Positions 34,354 to 44,259 of a stretch of DNA of 64,000 bases are shown here, in pieces. The notes beneath the pieces were generated by a model. It saw only the letters and a list, made by a program, of their open reading frames with translations, ran no database searches and was not told where the DNA came from. Source of the DNA: Bradyrhizobium sp. CCGB01 (lineage in GTDB: Bacteria; Pseudomonadota; Alphaproteobacteria; Rhizobiales; Xanthobacteraceae); contig NZ_JANADK010000001.1 in assembly GCF_024199795.1 (NCBI RefSeq), positions 5,952,001 through 6,016,000 of the forward strand, given 5' to 3'. The position numbers and the translations under genes are program-made. Position 1 is the stretch's first letter, and the number at the start of each line of letters is the position of its first letter.

Positions 34354-35076
34354 TTACGGCCGCAGGTCCATGTCGATCCGCACGAAATCACCTCGATAGG
34401 TCACTTCGCCGAGATAGATCACGGTACGGTCCCTGGCTGTGAAGACACGGCGGACTTCGGCAACCGGCGAGTTCAGGGGCACGCGCAGCAGCCGCGCCGC
34501 TTCGATATCCGCGGTGCCGATCGTCAGGGTCTGACGGGCGCTGGCGATGGCGGGATCCCTGAGATCATTGAGAATTGGAATCACGGTCTCGTTGCGAAAG
34601 CGTTTTGGTGACCTGCGAAAAATCTTCTCGTCGAGATAAATAGAAATGACGCAGTAAGGCTGCTTTTCGCGCGAATGCAGGCGGCGCATGAATACGTACT
34701 TCTCGGCCGGCTTGCCGTCTTCGGGAAGCAGTGGCGCATCGCTGCGGCTTTCCGAGATGTTGATGATCTCCGGCGAGGTGTCGCGATACATGTCCGCGAG
34801 GTCGGATAAAGTAGTCTCGACCTTGAGCCAGCGATCCTGCCGCACGGTCCCGGTGACGAAGGTGCCGCGGCCCTGCTGCGCCTCGATGACGCCGTCCCGG
34901 GCGAGCAGCTCGACGGCCTGCCTTATCGTGACTCGCGACACGCCGAACTCGGTCGCCAGCTCCTCGTTGGCCGGCAGGCGAAAGCCCTGGGTCCAGATGC
35001 CGCGCGCGATCCGCTGGCGGAAGATATCCGCAATCTGCGCGTATTTGGGGACGTGACTATCGGAACTCAATTCCAT
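34354..35076 (-). CDS. GntR family regulator, HutC/UTRA subfamily
   Basis: 240 residues: winged helix at about 12-75 (YAQIADIFRQRIARGIWTQG, EFGVSRVTIRQAV, QQGRGTFV) and a UTRA domain from about 95 to the end. It follows the GMC oxidoreductase gene by 28 bases on the same strand, so it is the third gene of the enolase-GMC operon and probably controls this operon and the divergent importer. It converges with the ClC gene, five bases away. Confidence 0.9.
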   Translation of the reverse strand: MELSSDSHVPKYAQIADIFRQRIARGIWTQGFRLPANEELATEFGVSRVTIRQAVELLARDGVIEAQQGRGTFVTGTVRQDRWLKVETTLSDLADMYRDTSPEIINISESRSDAPLLPEDGKPAEKYVFMRRLHSREKQPYCVISIYLDEKIFRRSPKRFRNETVIPILNDLRDPAIASARQTLTIGTADIEAARLLRVPLNSPVAEVRRVFTARDRTVIYLGEVTYRGDFVRIDMDLRP

Positions 35077-35104
35077 CTCGTCCTCCAGTAATCAGGCGGC
35101 CCAA

Positions 35105-36703
35105 TTAGGCCATGACAAGGGCTGCACCGCGTTCGCCGATCATCAGGCTGGTCGCATTGGTGTTGGCCGAGGTGATCTGCGGCATCACCGAGGCATCGAT
35201 CACCCGGAGCCGTTCAACGCCGCGCACGCGCAGTTGCGGATCGAGCACGGCTGCCTCGTCTCGGCCCATGCGACAGGTCCCGACGCAGTGAAACACGGTG
35301 CCGCCGGTGGTCCGCGCAAAATCCCACAGCCCGGCGTCGTTGCTTGCGGATTCGCCCGGCACCATTTCGACGTCCCAGAGCGGGCGAAACGCCTTTTGCT
35401 GATATATCTCGCGCAAGATCTTTAGGCCCGCGACCACGGTTTTGCGATCGATCTCCTCGGCAAAATAGTTCGGCGCGATCCGCGGCTGCTCGAACGGATC
35501 GGCCGAGCTGATCGCAAGCTGCCCGCGCGATTGTCCGTGGCACTGCCAGACCGAGGCTGTGAAACCGGAATAGCTGTGCAGTGGCTCGCCGGGCTTGTCG
35601 ACCGAGAGCGGCATCACGTTGAACTGCACGTCTGGACGGCCATCAAGCGCGAATTCGGTGCAGGCCGCGCCACCCACCTGTCCCGCTCCTACGGTCAAAG
35701 GCCCCCTGCCCGCCAGCATCCATTGCAACCCCATCTTCGCAAGCTCGACGGGATTGCGGACTTGGTCATTGAGCGAGATCCGCTCTTTCAGGCGCACGAT
35801 CAGCCGGGCCTGATAATGGTCCTGCAGATTGGCGCCGACTTCGGGCGAGTCGGCAATGACGGGAATATCGTGCTTGCGGAGCAGATCGGCCGGGCCGACG
35901 CCGGAGAGCTGGAGTATCTGCGGCGACTGCAACGCGCCACCGGACAGGATGACCTCGCGATCGGCCGCAGCGTTGTGCACCTGCCCATTGCTGATCCACT
36001 CGACGCCGGTCGCGACGCGGCCGGCGAAGGTAACCTTGCTCACCTGTGCGTGCGTGATGATGGAAAGATTGGGCCGGTCGGCGATCGGCCGAAGAAACGC
36101 GGATGCCGAGCTGGTCCGCCAATGCCGCCCGATGCCGAGCTGATAGGTGCCCACGCCGAGCGTCGTCGCGCCGTTGAAGTCGGGATTGCGCGGCAGGCCG
36201 AACTGCACGCCCGCCTCGACCCAGGCTTGTGATGCCGGATTGTCGTTGCGGAGATCAGAGACCTCGAACTCGCCGAGGCCGCCGTGAAACTGGCTCTCGC
36301 CGCCACGATAGCGCTCGTAGCGCCGGAAGTAGGGCAGCACTTCGCGATAGCTCCAGCCATCGGCGCCGAGGCGCTCCCAATCATCAAAATCCTCGTGCTG
36401 GCCGCGGATGAAGATCAGCCCGTTAATCGACGAGGATCCACCGAGCACGCGCCCGCGCGGCCAGACGATGGAGCGCCCGCCGCTTCCTTCCGACGGATCG
36501 GTCCTGAACAGGCGCGAGAAGCGTTCATTGTAGATGGTCCGGTAGTACCCGACCGGAAGTTTCAGCCAAAAGTTCCGATCCGATCCGCCCGCCTCCAGGA
36601 GCAACACGCGACAGGTCGGATCGGCCGACAACCGGTTTGCAACCACGCAGCCGGCCGATCCCGCGCCGACGATGATGTAGTCGTAGCTTTGCCTGGACAT
36701 CAC
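35105..36703 (-). CDS. GMC family FAD-dependent alcohol/choline dehydrogenase-like oxidoreductase
   Basis: 532 residues. The FAD motif DYIIVGAGSAGCVVANRL is at residues 7-24 and GGSSSINGLIFIRG is the GMC signature near 90. The catalytic His region HCVGTCRMG and the final ASVMPQITSANTNA block are intact. It oxidises a primary or secondary alcohol group in the family, with electrons going to a quinone or oxygen. It overlaps the enolase-superfamily gene by four bases; the pair suggests oxidation of a hydroxylated substrate or product such as a sugar acid. Confidence 0.92.
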   Translation of the reverse strand: MMSRQSYDYIIVGAGSAGCVVANRLSADPTCRVLLLEAGGSDRNFWLKLPVGYYRTIYNERFSRLFRTDPSEGSGGRSIVWPRGRVLGGSSSINGLIFIRGQHEDFDDWERLGADGWSYREVLPYFRRYERYRGGESQFHGGLGEFEVSDLRNDNPASQAWVEAGVQFGLPRNPDFNGATTLGVGTYQLGIGRHWRTSSASAFLRPIADRPNLSIITHAQVSKVTFAGRVATGVEWISNGQVHNAAADREVILSGGALQSPQILQLSGVGPADLLRKHDIPVIADSPEVGANLQDHYQARLIVRLKERISLNDQVRNPVELAKMGLQWMLAGRGPLTVGAGQVGGAACTEFALDGRPDVQFNVMPLSVDKPGEPLHSYSGFTASVWQCHGQSRGQLAISSADPFEQPRIAPNYFAEEIDRKTVVAGLKILREIYQQKAFRPLWDVEMVPGESASNDAGLWDFARTTGGTVFHCVGTCRMGRDEAAVLDPQLRVRGVERLRVIDASVMPQITSANTNATSLMIGERGAALVMA

Positions 36704-37827
36704 AGCGTCCGGTACTGTTCGATCGACGCAAGATCGGGCGTAATGCCAAGACCAGCCTCGTCGCCAAGCTCGATCATTCCGTCCCGGACATCAAGCACCG
36801 GCCCGCAGAAGAGATCGCGCAGCGGATTCTCGTTGCTATCGACCTCCAGCAGGCCGTCGCCGCCGACGCCGGCCAGAAGATGCGCCGATGCCAAGAGGCC
36901 AATGCCGGCACCGAGATAGTGAGGGCAGAACATTTTGCCCGACTTCAGAATGTCGCGGGCAATGCCCACGCAAGCCGACAGCCCGCCCCACTTGGCGATA
37001 TCGGGCTGAACGACACCGAGAACCGGCTCGCCCAGCACCTCGGCAAAGCCCGCGTGACTTGCGATGTTCTCGCCGGCCGCGAGTGGAAAGCGGATGGCTT
37101 CGTACAGCTGCTGCCATTCCTGCCGCGGGCGGTCGGCGACAAGCGGCTCCTCGAGCCAGGCAAGTCCGAAATGCGCGAGCTGCGGCGCAAGCTCGAGCGC
37201 CTGCGCGATAGTCCAACCCTGATTGACGTCGGCTGCGAGCATCCCATCGCCGACAAGCCGGCGCAGCGCCGTGAGATTGGCGCGGTCGGCCGCCGGGTCG
37301 AAGCCGATCTTCAGCTTCAAGGCGCGGTAGCCACGGCCGAGCGCGGCTTCAGCGGCTTGCTCCGACCCGATTGGATTGATGCCACTGGCGTAGACCTTGA
37401 TCTGGTTCCGCGATCCGCCGAGCAGCTTCCATAACGCAACGTTCTGGCGACGCGCGTGGAGATCCCAGACCGCGAGATCGATACCGGCGATCGACTGCGC
37501 GAACGGCCCCGCCTCGCCGGATTGCAACGCGAGCACCGCGGTTCCCTGCGTCAGGCGTGCGAACGTATCCGAAGGCTGCTTCGCCTTGAATCCGACAAGG
37601 GCCGGCGCCAACACCTCGTTGACGAGGCGAACACGATGCTCGGCGCCCGGCGCTGGAAAGTTGCACCATACCTCGCCCCAGCCCACGTAACCGTCGGTAT
37701 CCTCGACCCGGACGAAAACGGCCGGCCGGTCCGCCATCCGCCCAAACGAGGTGATGACCTGCGTCTTCAGCGGGTATCGGAAGCCGAAGGCTTCGACGCT
37801 GCGGATGGTGAAGGGAGGCGATGTCAT
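36700..37827 (-). CDS. Enolase superfamily enzyme (mandelate racemase/muconate lactonising type)
   Basis: 375 residues. Metal and catalytic residues are visible: LKLKIG supplies the KxK acid-base pair, AADVNQGW the Asp, WLEEPL and AAGENI the two Glu ligands, and CPHYLGAGIG a conserved His. The N-terminal capping domain (about 1-130) sets specificity. Dehydration of an acid sugar or racemisation of a 2-hydroxy acid are possible roles. Start ATG 37827 gives the family N-terminus; ATG 37878 upstream is in frame but inside the operator-like repeat. It diverges from the importer operon. Confidence 0.87.
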   Translation of the reverse strand: MTSPPFTIRSVEAFGFRYPLKTQVITSFGRMADRPAVFVRVEDTDGYVGWGEVWCNFPAPGAEHRVRLVNEVLAPALVGFKAKQPSDTFARLTQGTAVLALQSGEAGPFAQSIAGIDLAVWDLHARRQNVALWKLLGGSRNQIKVYASGINPIGSEQAAEAALGRGYRALKLKIGFDPAADRANLTALRRLVGDGMLAADVNQGWTIAQALELAPQLAHFGLAWLEEPLVADRPRQEWQQLYEAIRFPLAAGENIASHAGFAEVLGEPVLGVVQPDIAKWGGLSACVGIARDILKSGKMFCPHYLGAGIGLLASAHLLAGVGGDGLLEVDSNENPLRDLFCGPVLDVRDGMIELGDEAGLGITPDLASIEQYRTL

Positions 37828-37872
37828 GCGCGAAAAGCCTGCGGCACCTACGACCAAAGGCGCCTCTTGTAT

Positions 37873-37896
37873 GGTCATCCTATTTATAATATGACC
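37873..37896. promoter_or_regulatory. Inverted repeat in the divergent control region (candidate operator)
   Basis: GGTCAT (37873-37878) and ATGACC (37891-37896) form a perfect inverted repeat around a 12-base AT-only-like spacer. It is the most AT-rich stretch of the 107 bases separating the enolase-superfamily gene from the divergent permease gene, so it can control both. The UTRA regulator encoded at 34354-35076 is the likely binder. Confidence 0.5.
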
Positions 37897-37934
37897 TCTG
37901 AAAACATCAATCGCTATCTGGGTGGACGCGTCGA

Positions 37935-38705
37935 ATGGACGGAGCTGGCGTGAGACGCTTTGTTCTCGGATTGACACCGTGGATCGGTGCGATCCTGCTC
38001 TGGTACGCCGTACGCTGGAGCGGCTTTGTCAACGTCACGCTGATCCCCGCACCGCATCAGGTTGCGGCAAAGTTTGTTGAGCTCCTCACCAAGGAAGGCC
38101 TGCTGATCGACGTCTTCGCCTCGACCCGTCGCGTCCTCTTCGGCGTCTCGCTGGGCATCCTCGTCGCCGTCCCGGTCGGCTTCCTGCTCGGCTGGTATCG
38201 CCCGGCGCGCACCTTCGCGGATCCCATGATCAACTTCTTCCGCGCGCTGCCGCCGATCGCGCTGATCCCGCTGGTGATCGTCTATTTCGGCGTCGACGAG
38301 GTCGCAAAGCTCGTCATCCTGTTCTACGCCTCGTTCTTCTCCGGCGTGATCGTGATGTATGAGGGCGTCTCGCAGATCACGCCGCTCTACATCCGCGTGG
38401 CGCAGACGCTCGGCGCCAATCAGGCGGAGATTTTCCGCAAGGTGATCATTCCCCTCACCGTCCCGCATATACTCACCGCACTGCGCGTCGCGTTGGGCGT
38501 AGCCTGGGCAACGCTGGTCGCATCCGAGCTGATCGCGGCCCAGCGTGGACTCGGCGCCATGATTCAGAACGCTTCGACCTACTTCCTGCTCGACGTTATC
38601 TACGTCGGCATCATCTGCATCGGCCTGATCGCGCTGATCATGGACGTGATCTTGCGCAAGATCACGGCGCGGCTATTGGTCTGGCAGGATCGGGCCGTCG
38701 CATGA
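37935..38705 (+). CDS. ABC importer permease, SsuC/TauC family
   Basis: 256 residues, about six hydrophobic segments, EAA loop around 150-175 (RVAQTLGANQAEIFRKVIIPL). ATG 37935 lacks a ribosome site; an in-frame GTG at 37950 has GGAG five bases upstream and may be the true start. First gene of the plus-strand importer operon, overlapping the ATPase by four bases. Confidence 0.9.
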   Translation: MDGAGVRRFVLGLTPWIGAILLWYAVRWSGFVNVTLIPAPHQVAAKFVELLTKEGLLIDVFASTRRVLFGVSLGILVAVPVGFLLGWYRPARTFADPMINFFRALPPIALIPLVIVYFGVDEVAKLVILFYASFFSGVIVMYEGVSQITPLYIRVAQTLGANQAEIFRKVIIPLTVPHILTALRVALGVAWATLVASELIAAQRGLGAMIQNASTYFLLDVIYVGIICIGLIALIMDVILRKITARLLVWQDRAVA

Positions 38706-39511
38706 TTAAGCGTGCACAGTTCGAAAACGTTTCGTTGTCCTTTGATACGGCGAAGGGGCGCCTCAACGTCGTCGAGAACGTCAGCTACGACATCAACGAC
38801 GGCGATTTCATCGCCGTGATCGGCCCGTCCGGCTGCGGCAAGACGACGATGATGAGCATGCTCGCCGGCTTCCAGAAGCCGACGACCGGTAACGTGTTGT
38901 TCGAAGGGCGTCCCGTCGTCGGCCCCGGTCCCGAGCGCGGCGTCATCTTCCAGGAATATGGAGTGTTCCCGTGGCTGACGGTGAAGAAGAACATTGCCTT
39001 CGGCTTGACGCTCAACGCCAACCATGTCCCGACGGTCGAGCGCGACGCGATCTGCGACCATTATCTCGGCCTGATGGGGCTATCGGACTTCGCCAACTCC
39101 TATCCGAAGCATCTGTCCGGCGGCATGCGCCAGCGGCTCGCGATCGCGCGCGCCTATGCCGTCAAGCCGCAGTTCCTGCTGATGGACGAGCCGTTCGGCG
39201 CGCTCGATGCGCAGACCCGCTCCAATATGCAGAACCTGCTGCTCAACGTGCTCGCTACCGAGGGCAAGACGGTGATGCTGATCACCCACTCCGTCGAAGA
39301 GGCGATCTACCTCGCCTCCCGCATCGTGGTGGTGACCGCGCGACCGGCGCGCATCCGGGAAATCATCGACGTGCCGTTCGCCTATCCGCGAGACGAATCG
39401 ATCCAGGAGCGGCCCGAATTCAGTGAACTGCGCAGCTACATCAAGCAGCTCGTGATGGACGAGTACCGCGCCCAGCAGGCGCAGATGCGTCCAGTCTCAT
39501 TCTCGGAATAA
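38702..39511 (+). CDS. ABC importer ATPase, SsuB/TauB family
   Basis: 269 residues. Walker A GPSGCGKTT near 41-49, Q-loop IFQEYGVFPWLTV, signature LSGGMRQR, Walker B FLLMDEPFGALD. It has a normal short C-terminus, unlike the decayed ATPase tail at 24486-24715, so that remnant is not a piece of this gene type with its extra domain. It couples translationally with the permease. Confidence 0.93.
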   Translation: MIKRAQFENVSLSFDTAKGRLNVVENVSYDINDGDFIAVIGPSGCGKTTMMSMLAGFQKPTTGNVLFEGRPVVGPGPERGVIFQEYGVFPWLTVKKNIAFGLTLNANHVPTVERDAICDHYLGLMGLSDFANSYPKHLSGGMRQRLAIARAYAVKPQFLLMDEPFGALDAQTRSNMQNLLLNVLATEGKTVMLITHSVEEAIYLASRIVVVTARPARIREIIDVPFAYPRDESIQERPEFSELRSYIKQLVMDEYRAQQAQMRPVSFSE

Positions 39512-39533
39512 CAAACGAAACGGAGGACACATC

Positions 39534-40529
39534 ATGGATCGGCGGCAATTTCTGACCACGACGGCAGGCCTTGCACTCGGCACGTTCACCGCCGCAGCGC
39601 CCGCGATCGCGCAGGCCAAGACAAAAGTTCGCGTCGGCTACCTCCACACCGTCGCCGTCGACGGCCAGATCTGGACCGGCATGGACCGCGGCTCCTTCGA
39701 AAAGCAGGGCCTCGATCTCGAGCTGCGACAATTCAACACCGGCCTCGAAATCTTCCAAGCGCTGATCGGCGGCAGCCTCGACGTGCTGGCGACGGGCGCC
39801 GTGCTCTCGAACTTCCCTGCCCGCGGCCAAGGCAAGGTTTTTTTGATCAACGACATCGAGGTCGCAACCGCTCAGCTGTGGGTTCGCGGCGACCAGGGCA
39901 TCAAGACGTTCGCGGATTTGAAGGGCAAGCGCATCGCGACCGCGACCGGCACCACTGCGCATGTGTTCTTGGATACCGCGCTTCGCGCCAACAAGGTCGA
40001 TCCCAAGGAGGTCGAGCTCGTCAACCAGACCATGCCAGCCGCCGTAACCGCCTTCATTTCCGGCGCAGTGCCTGCCGTCGCGCTCTGGGTGCCCTTCAAC
40101 GTGACGGTGCGCGACAAAGTACCGGGCGCGGTCAAGCTCGCCGATGCGTCAGCCTATTATCCGAAGGCAGCGATCATCGGCGGCTGGGCGGCAGCCAACG
40201 ACTATTACGAGCCAAACAAGGAAACACTTGCGAAGTTGATCCGTGGGTGGGCAGACGCCAACGACTACATTGTCGCCAACAGTACCGAAGCAATGGAGAG
40301 GCTGCAGAAGGGCCATTACAGCCAAACCCCGATGGCCGATATCAACGAGTCGTTCAAGGCCCAGAAGATGTTCACTTCGAAGGACTGGAAGCGCATGTAT
40401 TCAGACGGCACGGTCACCAATTGGCTGCAGCAATCGACGGATTTCTTCATGGCTAATGCCGGTATCAAGGACTTCACGCCGGCTTCGAAATATTTTGATC
40501 CGGGTCTCTATCTGAAAACCATCGTTTAG
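39534..40529 (+). CDS. ABC importer substrate-binding protein, NitT/TauT family
   Basis: 331 residues. Twin-arginine-like start MDRRQFLTTTAG and signal ending at APAIAQAK; mature fold with VRVGYLHTVAVDGQIW, FNTGLEIFQALIGGSLDVLATG and KGKRIATATGTTAHVFLD, typical of periplasmic receptors for sulfonates, aromatic acids and related anions. GGAGGACACATC precedes the ATG. The ligand should be the substrate of the divergent enolase-superfamily/GMC pair. Confidence 0.9.
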   Translation: MDRRQFLTTTAGLALGTFTAAAPAIAQAKTKVRVGYLHTVAVDGQIWTGMDRGSFEKQGLDLELRQFNTGLEIFQALIGGSLDVLATGAVLSNFPARGQGKVFLINDIEVATAQLWVRGDQGIKTFADLKGKRIATATGTTAHVFLDTALRANKVDPKEVELVNQTMPAAVTAFISGAVPAVALWVPFNVTVRDKVPGAVKLADASAYYPKAAIIGGWAAANDYYEPNKETLAKLIRGWADANDYIVANSTEAMERLQKGHYSQTPMADINESFKAQKMFTSKDWKRMYSDGTVTNWLQQSTDFFMANAGIKDFTPASKYFDPGLYLKTIV

Positions 40530-40567
40530 CACTCAAAATTGCGGGCTCTTCTCGCAATCGAAGAGTG
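40530..40567. terminator. Nested hairpin between convergent genes, possible bidirectional terminator
   Basis: CACTC (40530-40534) pairs with GAGTG (40563-40567), and inside it ATTGCG (40538-40543) pairs with CGCAAT (40553-40558). It begins at the stop of the plus-strand receptor gene and faces the end of the minus-strand PPOX gene. No T-run is present, so termination is only suggested by position and symmetry. Confidence 0.35.
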
Positions 40568-40606
40568 TGCCGGCTCGTTGCCGCCAAGACGTCAGATCTG
40601 CTACTC

Positions 40607-41242
40607 TCAGTAGAGCCTCGTGCGGTAGCCTTCTTCCATCGTCTTCTCGGCCTCTTCGATCGCGATGGCCGCGGTTTGCTCGGCAATGATCCGGCCGAGC
40701 GTCGGAAAGCTGTTGCGCTCGACCTGCGCGGCCGGGTTCCACAGCTTCGAGCGCATCAGTGCCTTGCCGCAGTGGAAATAGGTTTCCTCGACATGAACCT
40801 TCAACCCGATGACAGGGACGACGTTCTGCACCGCGAGGGGCGTCAGCAGCTCGGCATCCTGCGATATCTCGGCGCGGCCGTTGACGCGCAGCGTCTCGTT
40901 GATCCCCGGCACCAGGAAGATCAGGCCGATGCCGGGCGAGGCGATGATGTTGCCGAAGGTATCGACGCGGTTGTTGCCGCGCCGGTCGGGGATCAGCAGC
41001 GTCTTGTCGTCAAGCACGGCGACGAAGCCCGGCGCGTCGCCGCGGGGGCTGGCATCGGCGTGGCCATTGCCGTCGCTGGTGGCGAGGACCAGGAACGGCG
41101 ACAGCGCGATGAAGTCGCGGCAGAACTTGTCGAGATGGTGGAGAACCTTCTTCTCGGCTAGCGGGCTGAGTTGCCCGAAATGCGCTCGCAGATCCTCTTG
41201 CGTCTTGACCGGCGGCTTGGCGCCTGCACCCTGGCTGTCCAT
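40607..41242 (-). CDS. Pyridoxamine 5'-phosphate oxidase-like FMN-binding protein (MSMEG_1061-like)
   Basis: 211 residues. A split-barrel flavoprotein: CRDFIALSPFLVLATSDGNG, ASPRGDAPGF, LLIPDRRGNNRVDTFGNI and LRVNGRAEIS are the FMN-contact blocks of this subfamily. Function is not defined for most members; reduction or detoxification with FMN or F420 is possible, and the RGNNR motif favours FMN. It ends the peptide-importer operon, 36 bases after the M20 gene, and may act on the same compound or be coincidental. Confidence 0.85.
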   Translation of the reverse strand: MDSQGAGAKPPVKTQEDLRAHFGQLSPLAEKKVLHHLDKFCRDFIALSPFLVLATSDGNGHADASPRGDAPGFVAVLDDKTLLIPDRRGNNRVDTFGNIIASPGIGLIFLVPGINETLRVNGRAEISQDAELLTPLAVQNVVPVIGLKVHVEETYFHCGKALMRSKLWNPAAQVERNSFPTLGRIIAEQTAAIAIEEAEKTMEEGYRTRLY

Positions 41243-41278
41243 TCGCGAACCTCCCTTTGTGGTGAGTTTCCTTCTCGA

Positions 41279-42574
41279 CTACTTGGCTTCGATCCCGCAC
41301 CAGCTCGCGGTGAACAACGCAAGCGCCTTGGTCACCCGCTTCACCGAGGCGAGATCGACGCGCTCGTTGAAGCCGTGCGCTCCCTCCATCGTGGCGCCGA
41401 AGCAGAACGCCGGAACGCCGAAATCGAGACCATAGAAGCGCGCATCGGTCAGCGCGGTTGACGAGAAGCTGGTCAGCTTGCGGCCGAACACGTGCTCGTA
41501 GACCGGAGCCAGAACCGCTTCGCTCTCCTGAATCTCGGTGGCCTCGTAGCCCGGCGACAGGAAGCCGGACCAGACGATCTCCGGCGGGTTGTTGGCGAGG
41601 AACGGATGTGAGCGCGCCGCCTTGGCGACGAAATCCACGATCTCGGCCTGGGCGTCGGCGATCTTCCAGCCGGGCAGCACGCCGATGCGGCAATCGACAT
41701 CGCACCAGGCGGGCACGCTGGAGGCCCAGTCGCCGCCCTTGATGATACCCGGATTGAAATTGAGCGGATGATCCACCGACTTGAAGGAGGGATGCGTCTT
41801 GGCGCGCTCGTTCCACTCGGCCTCGAGACCTTCGAGCTTCTGGATCAGGTGGATGGCAGCCTTGATCGCGTTCGAGCCGGTGCCGGCGCGCGCGACATGA
41901 ACCGGTATCCCGCGCACCTTGAGGCGGAACCAGATCACGCCGACCTGGGCACGCATCAGTTTCTCGTCGGTCGGCTCGGGCAGGATGCAAGCGTCCGCGC
42001 GGTAGCCGCGCTGGAGCGTCGAGAGCGCGCCGAGACCTGTGCTCTCCTCCTCGATTACCGACTGCAGATGAATGCGGCCCTTGGGCTTGTAGCCCGCGGT
42101 CTTGATCGCATCGAGCGCGTAGAGCGCCGAGATGGTGCCGGACTTCATGTCACCGGCGCCGCGGCCATAGAGCCAGCCATCCTCGACCACGGGCTGGAAC
42201 GGCGGCCGCTCCCACATGTCGAGCGGCCCGGCGGGCACGACGTCGCAATGGCCCTGGAGGATCAACGAGCGGCCCTCCTCTTTCGCCGGCCGATAGGTGC
42301 CGACGACGGAACGCGCGCGGGAAAAATCGGTCTCAACCGGCCCGTAACCGGGGAGCGTCTTCAGATCATCCTGGTTGATGACCCAATCGTCGACCTCATA
42401 ACCGCGCTCGCGCAGCAGCTTTGCGAACATGTCCTGACAAGGGGCTTCCGCCGCGCGCGTGCTCGGGATGGCCGTAAACGCGATCGTAGTGTCGATCTGC
42501 TTGTCGAAGGCGGCATCCACGGCGGCTTCGATGCGCTCACGGGCACCGGCTGGAAGCGGGAGGTTGTCGGTCAT
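41279..42574 (-). CDS. M20 family metallo-amidohydrolase (ArgE/DapE-like deacylase)
   Basis: 431 residues. Zinc ligands are in LILQGHCDVVPAG (His109, Asp111), GRGAGDMKSG and EEESTGLGA; a dimerisation domain lies at about 205-315 (WFRLKVRGIPVHVARAGTG). It hydrolyses an amide, N-acyl or N-carbamoyl bond. It overlaps the transporter ATPase gene by four bases, so it most likely processes the imported amide or peptide. The family does not fix the substrate. Confidence 0.92.
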   Translation of the reverse strand: MTDNLPLPAGARERIEAAVDAAFDKQIDTTIAFTAIPSTRAAEAPCQDMFAKLLRERGYEVDDWVINQDDLKTLPGYGPVETDFSRARSVVGTYRPAKEEGRSLILQGHCDVVPAGPLDMWERPPFQPVVEDGWLYGRGAGDMKSGTISALYALDAIKTAGYKPKGRIHLQSVIEEESTGLGALSTLQRGYRADACILPEPTDEKLMRAQVGVIWFRLKVRGIPVHVARAGTGSNAIKAAIHLIQKLEGLEAEWNERAKTHPSFKSVDHPLNFNPGIIKGGDWASSVPAWCDVDCRIGVLPGWKIADAQAEIVDFVAKAARSHPFLANNPPEIVWSGFLSPGYEATEIQESEAVLAPVYEHVFGRKLTSFSSTALTDARFYGLDFGVPAFCFGATMEGAHGFNERVDLASVKRVTKALALFTASWCGIEAK

Positions 42575-44259
42575 GAACTGATCCTTGCTTTCGGAGTTGC
42601 ACCGGCCGCGCTGGCAAAGCCCGGCTGGTCGAAGAAGTCGCGGCCCGGGATCGCGTCGAGCAGATCGCGGGTGTAGGCCGCTTGCGGCGCGCTGAAGACG
42701 TCCGCGGTCGCCCCCTCCTCCACGATACGGCCCTTCTGGAGCACGATGACGCGGTCGGCGATCTCAGCGGCGATGCGCAAATCGTGGGTGATGAAGACCA
42801 TCGCGAGCTTCATCTCCTGACGCAGCTCGGCGAGCAGTGCCAGCACCTGGGCTTGTACAGAGACGTCAAGCGCTGACACCGCCTCGTCAGCGATCAGCAC
42901 CCGAGGCTTGAGCGCGAGCGCCCGCGCGATGCAGATGCGCTGGCGCTGGCCGCCGGAAAATTGGTGAGGATAGCGATCTGCGGCATTGGCGTTGAGGCCA
43001 ACTCGCACCAACAGCTTCTTCGCCTGCTCCATCGCGTCCGCGCGCGACGTGCCATAGGCCATCGGCCCGCGTGCAACGGCATCGCCGACCTTCTGGCGGG
43101 GATCGAGGCTCGCAAAAGGATCCTGGAACACGATCTGGAGCTGCTTTCGCGCCTGACGCAGCGCCTCGCCGCGGAGTTGGCGGAGATCCTGATTGTTGAA
43201 GCGGATCGCACCGCCGTCGGGTTCGGTCAGACGCATGATCATGCGCCCGAGCGTAGATTTTCCGGAACCGGATTCGCCGACGACAGCGAGCGTCTCGCCC
43301 TCGTGCAGGGTCAGCGAGATGCCGTCGGCGGCGACGACTTCGCGCGGCGGCTGCAGGAAGCCACGCTTGACCCGGAACGTCTTCTCTAGGCCGATCACTT
43401 GGAGCAGCGGTGCGGGGTCGACCGCGGCGCGGCGAATCTCGTCGAGCCGCGCCTTAGGCACGGCGTCGATCAGCTCGCGGGTATAGTCTGCTTTGGGATG
43501 ACGCAGGACTTCTTGGACGGTGCCCTGCTCAACCACCTTGCCATGGCGCAGAACCACGACGCGATCGGCGACATCGGCGACGACACCGAAATCGTGGGTG
43601 ATCAGCAGCACGCCCATGCCGCGGTCACGGCGCAGATCGTCGATCAGGCGCAGGATCTGACGTTGGGTGGTGACGTCGAGCGCCGTGGTCGGCTCATCCG
43701 CAATCAGGAGCGCAGGCCGGTTGGCCATCGCCATCGCGATCATGACGCGCTGGCGCTGGCCGCCGGAGAGCTCGAACGGATAGCTCCTTTCGAGCAGCTT
43801 TGGATTGGGCAGACCAACTTGTGTAAGGAGTTGCTGCACGCGCTCATGCACTTCGTTCGTTGACGGCGTCGGCCGCTGATGGGTGAGGATCATCTCCTCG
43901 ACCTGCTTGCCGACGCGCTTGAGAGGGTTCAGCGAGGACAGCGGCTCCTGAAAAATCATCGCCGCTTCGCCGCCGCGCAGGCGGCGCAGCGTACGCCAGT
44001 CCAGCTTTGCCGGGTTCTGTCCCGCGACCGTCACTGCACCAGAAGCGACCTCAACGCCCTTCGGCAGGAGCGACAGCACCGCGTGCGCGATCATCGACTT
44101 GCCCGAGCCGGACTCGCCGACAAGGCAGACGACCTCATTCGGCCTGACCTCGAAAGAGACGTTCTCGACCGCGAACGGTCGATCGCCACCTTCGGGCAGC
44201 CCAATCGAGAGGCCTTGGACCGACAGCACGGGGGCATTGGCATGCACGGCGTCACTCAT
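42571..44259 (-). CDS. Fused double-domain peptide ABC importer ATPase (DppD-DppF-like)
   Basis: 562 residues with two complete nucleotide-binding domains, as in YejF or GsiA. Domain 1 has Walker [10 protein letters not shown] (48-56), signature LSGGQRQRV and Walker [13 protein letters not shown]; domain 2 (from about 285) has [18 protein letters not shown] and [12 protein letters not shown], an Ala replacing the usual Pro there. I set the start at ATG 44259, overlapping the permease stop; the 105 codons upstream are shadow of the permease gene. It powers uptake by the DppBC pair. Confidence 0.93.
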   Translation of the reverse strand: MSDAVHANAPVLSVQGLSIGLPEGGDRPFAVENVSFEVRPNEVVCLVGESGSGKSMIAHAVLSLLPKGVEVASGAVTVAGQNPAKLDWRTLRRLRGGEAAMIFQEPLSSLNPLKRVGKQVEEMILTHQRPTPSTNEVHERVQQLLTQVGLPNPKLLERSYPFELSGGQRQRVMIAMAMANRPALLIADEPTTALDVTTQRQILRLIDDLRRDRGMGVLLITHDFGVVADVADRVVVLRHGKVVEQGTVQEVLRHPKADYTRELIDAVPKARLDEIRRAAVDPAPLLQVIGLEKTFRVKRGFLQPPREVVAADGISLTLHEGETLAVVGESGSGKSTLGRMIMRLTEPDGGAIRFNNQDLRQLRGEALRQARKQLQIVFQDPFASLDPRQKVGDAVARGPMAYGTSRADAMEQAKKLLVRVGLNANAADRYPHQFSGGQRQRICIARALALKPRVLIADEAVSALDVSVQAQVLALLAELRQEMKLAMVFITHDLRIAAEIADRVIVLQKGRIVEEGATADVFSAPQAAYTRDLLDAIPGRDFFDQPGFASAAGATPKARISS

